Of a stretch of 50,591 nucleotides of DNA, positions 49,233 through 50,591 are shown piece after piece; within the stretch, counting starts at the first letter, position 1, and each line of letters begins with the position of its first letter. The notes beneath the pieces were generated by a model, which saw only the letters and a list, made by a program, of their open reading frames with translations, was not told where the DNA came from and made no database searches. Source of the stretch: Anaerococcus sp. (GTDB lineage Bacteria > Bacillota > Clostridia > Tissierellales > Peptoniphilaceae); contig NZ_JAPJPG010000008.1 of the NCBI RefSeq assembly GCF_030825785.1, positions 1 to 50,591 of the forward strand, given 5' to 3'. The position numbers and the translations under genes are program-made.

Positions 49233-50591
49233 ATGATAGAATTATTAAAAGCTTTTGATAAGTTCCTCTGGGGACTGCCCCTAATCTTGGGCATCCTAGG
49301 AACTGGCATATACATAAGTATTAAGACAGGCGGCATTCAATTTAGGAAATTACCCTTTGCCCTAAGGCATACCTTGGGAAATATTTTCGAAAAGGACCAC
49401 GACCACAAAAGTGGCGACATATCACCCTTCCAGGCCCTAGCCACAGCCCTTGCAGGAACAGTTGGGACAGGAAATATAGTAGGTGTTTCCATCGCCATTC
49501 TCTTGGGTGGACCTGGAGCTATATTTTGGATGTGGCTTGCGGCAATTTTCGGTATGGCAACTAAGTTTGCCGAGGTAAGCCTTGCGGTTTTGTATAGAGA
49601 AAAGAAGGGTAAGGGCTTTGTGGGCGGACCCATGTATTATATTAAAAACGGTATGGGCAATGAGAAACTCGCCAAGGCCTTTGCAATCTTTTCTGGCCTT
49701 GCTGTTTTCGGTATAGGAAACTCTACCCAGTCCAATGCTATAGCTGGAGTTCTTAAGGAAAACTTAAATATCAATCCCCTAATAACTGGGATAATCCTAA
49801 GCATAATTGCGGCAATTGTAATCGTCGGAGGTATTAATTCCATATCCAAGGTTACAGAGAAACTAGTTCCCCTCATGTCTATTCTTTATATAGGAGGATG
49901 TATCAGCGTCTTAGTCGTTAATTATTCTAATATCCTTCCTGCCTTTAAGGAAATATTTCAAGGAGCCATAAGCCCCAATTCTCTTGGAGGAGGATTTGCA
50001 GGTCTTTCTATTAGGTCTGTCGTAAGTGCCGGTATCGCTCGTGGAGTTTTCACCAATGAAGCAGGCCTTGGATCATCTCCTATAGCTCACGCTTCTGCCA
50101 AGACCGACCACCCTATCCGCCAAGGTCTTTGGGGAATAGCGGAAGTCTTTGTCGATACCATCATAATTTGTACCATGACAGCCTTGGTAATTCTTACTAC
50201 CGGGGTTAACACAAGAGCAAATGTCGATGCAAGTGCCCTAGTCTCCCAGGCTTTTGCTAGTGGATCAAGCTTAGGTCCTATGATTGTAACAATTGGCCTA
50301 ACCCTTTTTGCCCTATCTACTATCCTTGGTTGGGCCTACTACGGAGAGGTAAGTATAGGATTTCTATTTGGCAAAAAAGCCTTTATCCCTTATAGGATAG
50401 TCTATGTGATTTTTGTCTTTCTGGGAGCAAATATGGACTTAGGCCTTACCTGGACTATAGCAAATATCCTAAATGGTCTCATGGCCCTACCTAACCTCAT
50501 AGCTCTCATAGCCCTAAGCCCAGTTCTTGTAAAATTAAGCAAAGATTTCTTCAAAGATCCAGAAAGAATTAGAAAATCTAGCGAAGAATAC
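49233..50591 (+). CDS. AGCS-family alanine/glycine:cation symporter, 3' truncated by the window
   Basis: An open frame runs from ATG (GGAGG 6 bases upstream) to the window end, 453 codons without a stop. The product has about ten or eleven transmembrane segments. It carries the family signature SPFQALATALAGTVGTGNIV and the RGVFTNEAGLGSSPIAHASA stretch that holds the amino-acid and Na+ site. AGCS proteins import alanine or glycine with Na+ (or H+). This fits an organism using a Na+ gradient. Only the C-terminal tail is missing. The frame has no stop within the window, so it could be overlooked by ORF callers that require one. Confidence 0.96.
   Translation, partial: MIELLKAFDKFLWGLPLILGILGTGIYISIKTGGIQFRKLPFALRHTLGNIFEKDHDHKSGDISPFQALATALAGTVGTGNIVGVSIAILLGGPGAIFWMWLAAIFGMATKFAEVSLAVLYREKKGKGFVGGPMYYIKNGMGNEKLAKAFAIFSGLAVFGIGNSTQSNAIAGVLKENLNINPLITGIILSIIAAIVIVGGINSISKVTEKLVPLMSILYIGGCISVLVVNYSNILPAFKEIFQGAISPNSLGGGFAGLSIRSVVSAGIARGVFTNEAGLGSSPIAHASAKTDHPIRQGLWGIAEVFVDTIIICTMTALVILTTGVNTRANVDASALVSQAFASGSSLGPMIVTIGLTLFALSTILGWAYYGEVSIGFLFGKKAFIPYRIVYVIFVFLGANMDLGLTWTIANILNGLMALPNLIALIALSPVLVKLSKDFFKDPERIRKSSEEY

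Noticed and set aside
1..50591. tRNA or rRNA genes, CRISPR arrays, insertion sequences, phage or toxin-antitoxin genes
   Set aside because: None was seen on reading both strands; no regularly spaced repeats or transposase-like products are present.

Overview
The window looks like a chromosomal segment of a low-GC, anaerobic, Gram-positive coccus-type Firmicute, most probably Anaerococcus or a close relative in Peptoniphilaceae. This placement is inferred from AT-rich codon use, strong AAGGAGG-type ribosome sites, TTGACA/TATAAT promoters, a Na+-type V-ATPase, rubrerythrin and a host-mucin glycan locus. No database search was run. I see no tRNA, rRNA, CRISPR array, insertion sequence or phage gene.

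Layout. Positions 1-12.3 kb are mostly housekeeping and small membrane genes: two small secreted or anchored proteins, an XRE regulator with a DUF3169-like membrane protein, nagB, rubrerythrin, pgi, a CPBP protease, unknown membrane proteins, and a minus-strand thrS / ATP-grasp ligase / MATE unit behind a threonine T-box. Positions 12.6-31.0 kb form a sugar-utilisation island of three transcription units: yajC plus a complete mannose-family PTS (IIB, IIC, IID, IIA); an ABC importer with GH112 phosphorylase, a 59-aa membrane protein, MsmX-type ATPase, GalE and a nucleotidyltransferase; and a 1969-residue cell-surface GH101 endo-alpha-N-acetylgalactosaminidase. Positions 31.2-38.1 kb carry an orphan PTS IIB, a CoA-disulfide-reductase-like flavoprotein with a Cys-less rhodanese domain, an FMN reductase with a MarR regulator, a CNNM/CorC-type protein and an NhaC antiporter. 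Positions 38.3-46.7 kb hold a complete nine-gene V-ATPase operon. The end has a lipoprotein, a GT4 glycosyltransferase and a truncated AGCS symporter.

How the island probably works: GH101 on the cell surface releases Gal-beta1,3-GalNAc (galacto-N-biose) from mucin-type O-glycans. The ABC importer brings it in, and GH112 phosphorolyses it to Gal-1-P and GalNAc. The nucleotidyltransferase and a GalE carrying Cys at the pocket gatekeeper position would pass the products into UDP-sugar pools. No GalT and no N-acetylhexosamine kinase are in the window. All three units share the inverted repeat TGGTA-N2-TACCA, placed 8-9 bases after the -10 box. This makes them one predicted regulon under a repressor that is not encoded here. 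The two most original observations are this operator architecture, possibly with partner sites 161-189 bp upstream, and the GalE/nucleotidyltransferase route.

The V-ATPase proteolipid keeps every Na+ ligand known from Enterococcus hirae NtpK, and an NhaC Na+/H+ antiporter lies directly downstream, so sodium bioenergetics is likely.
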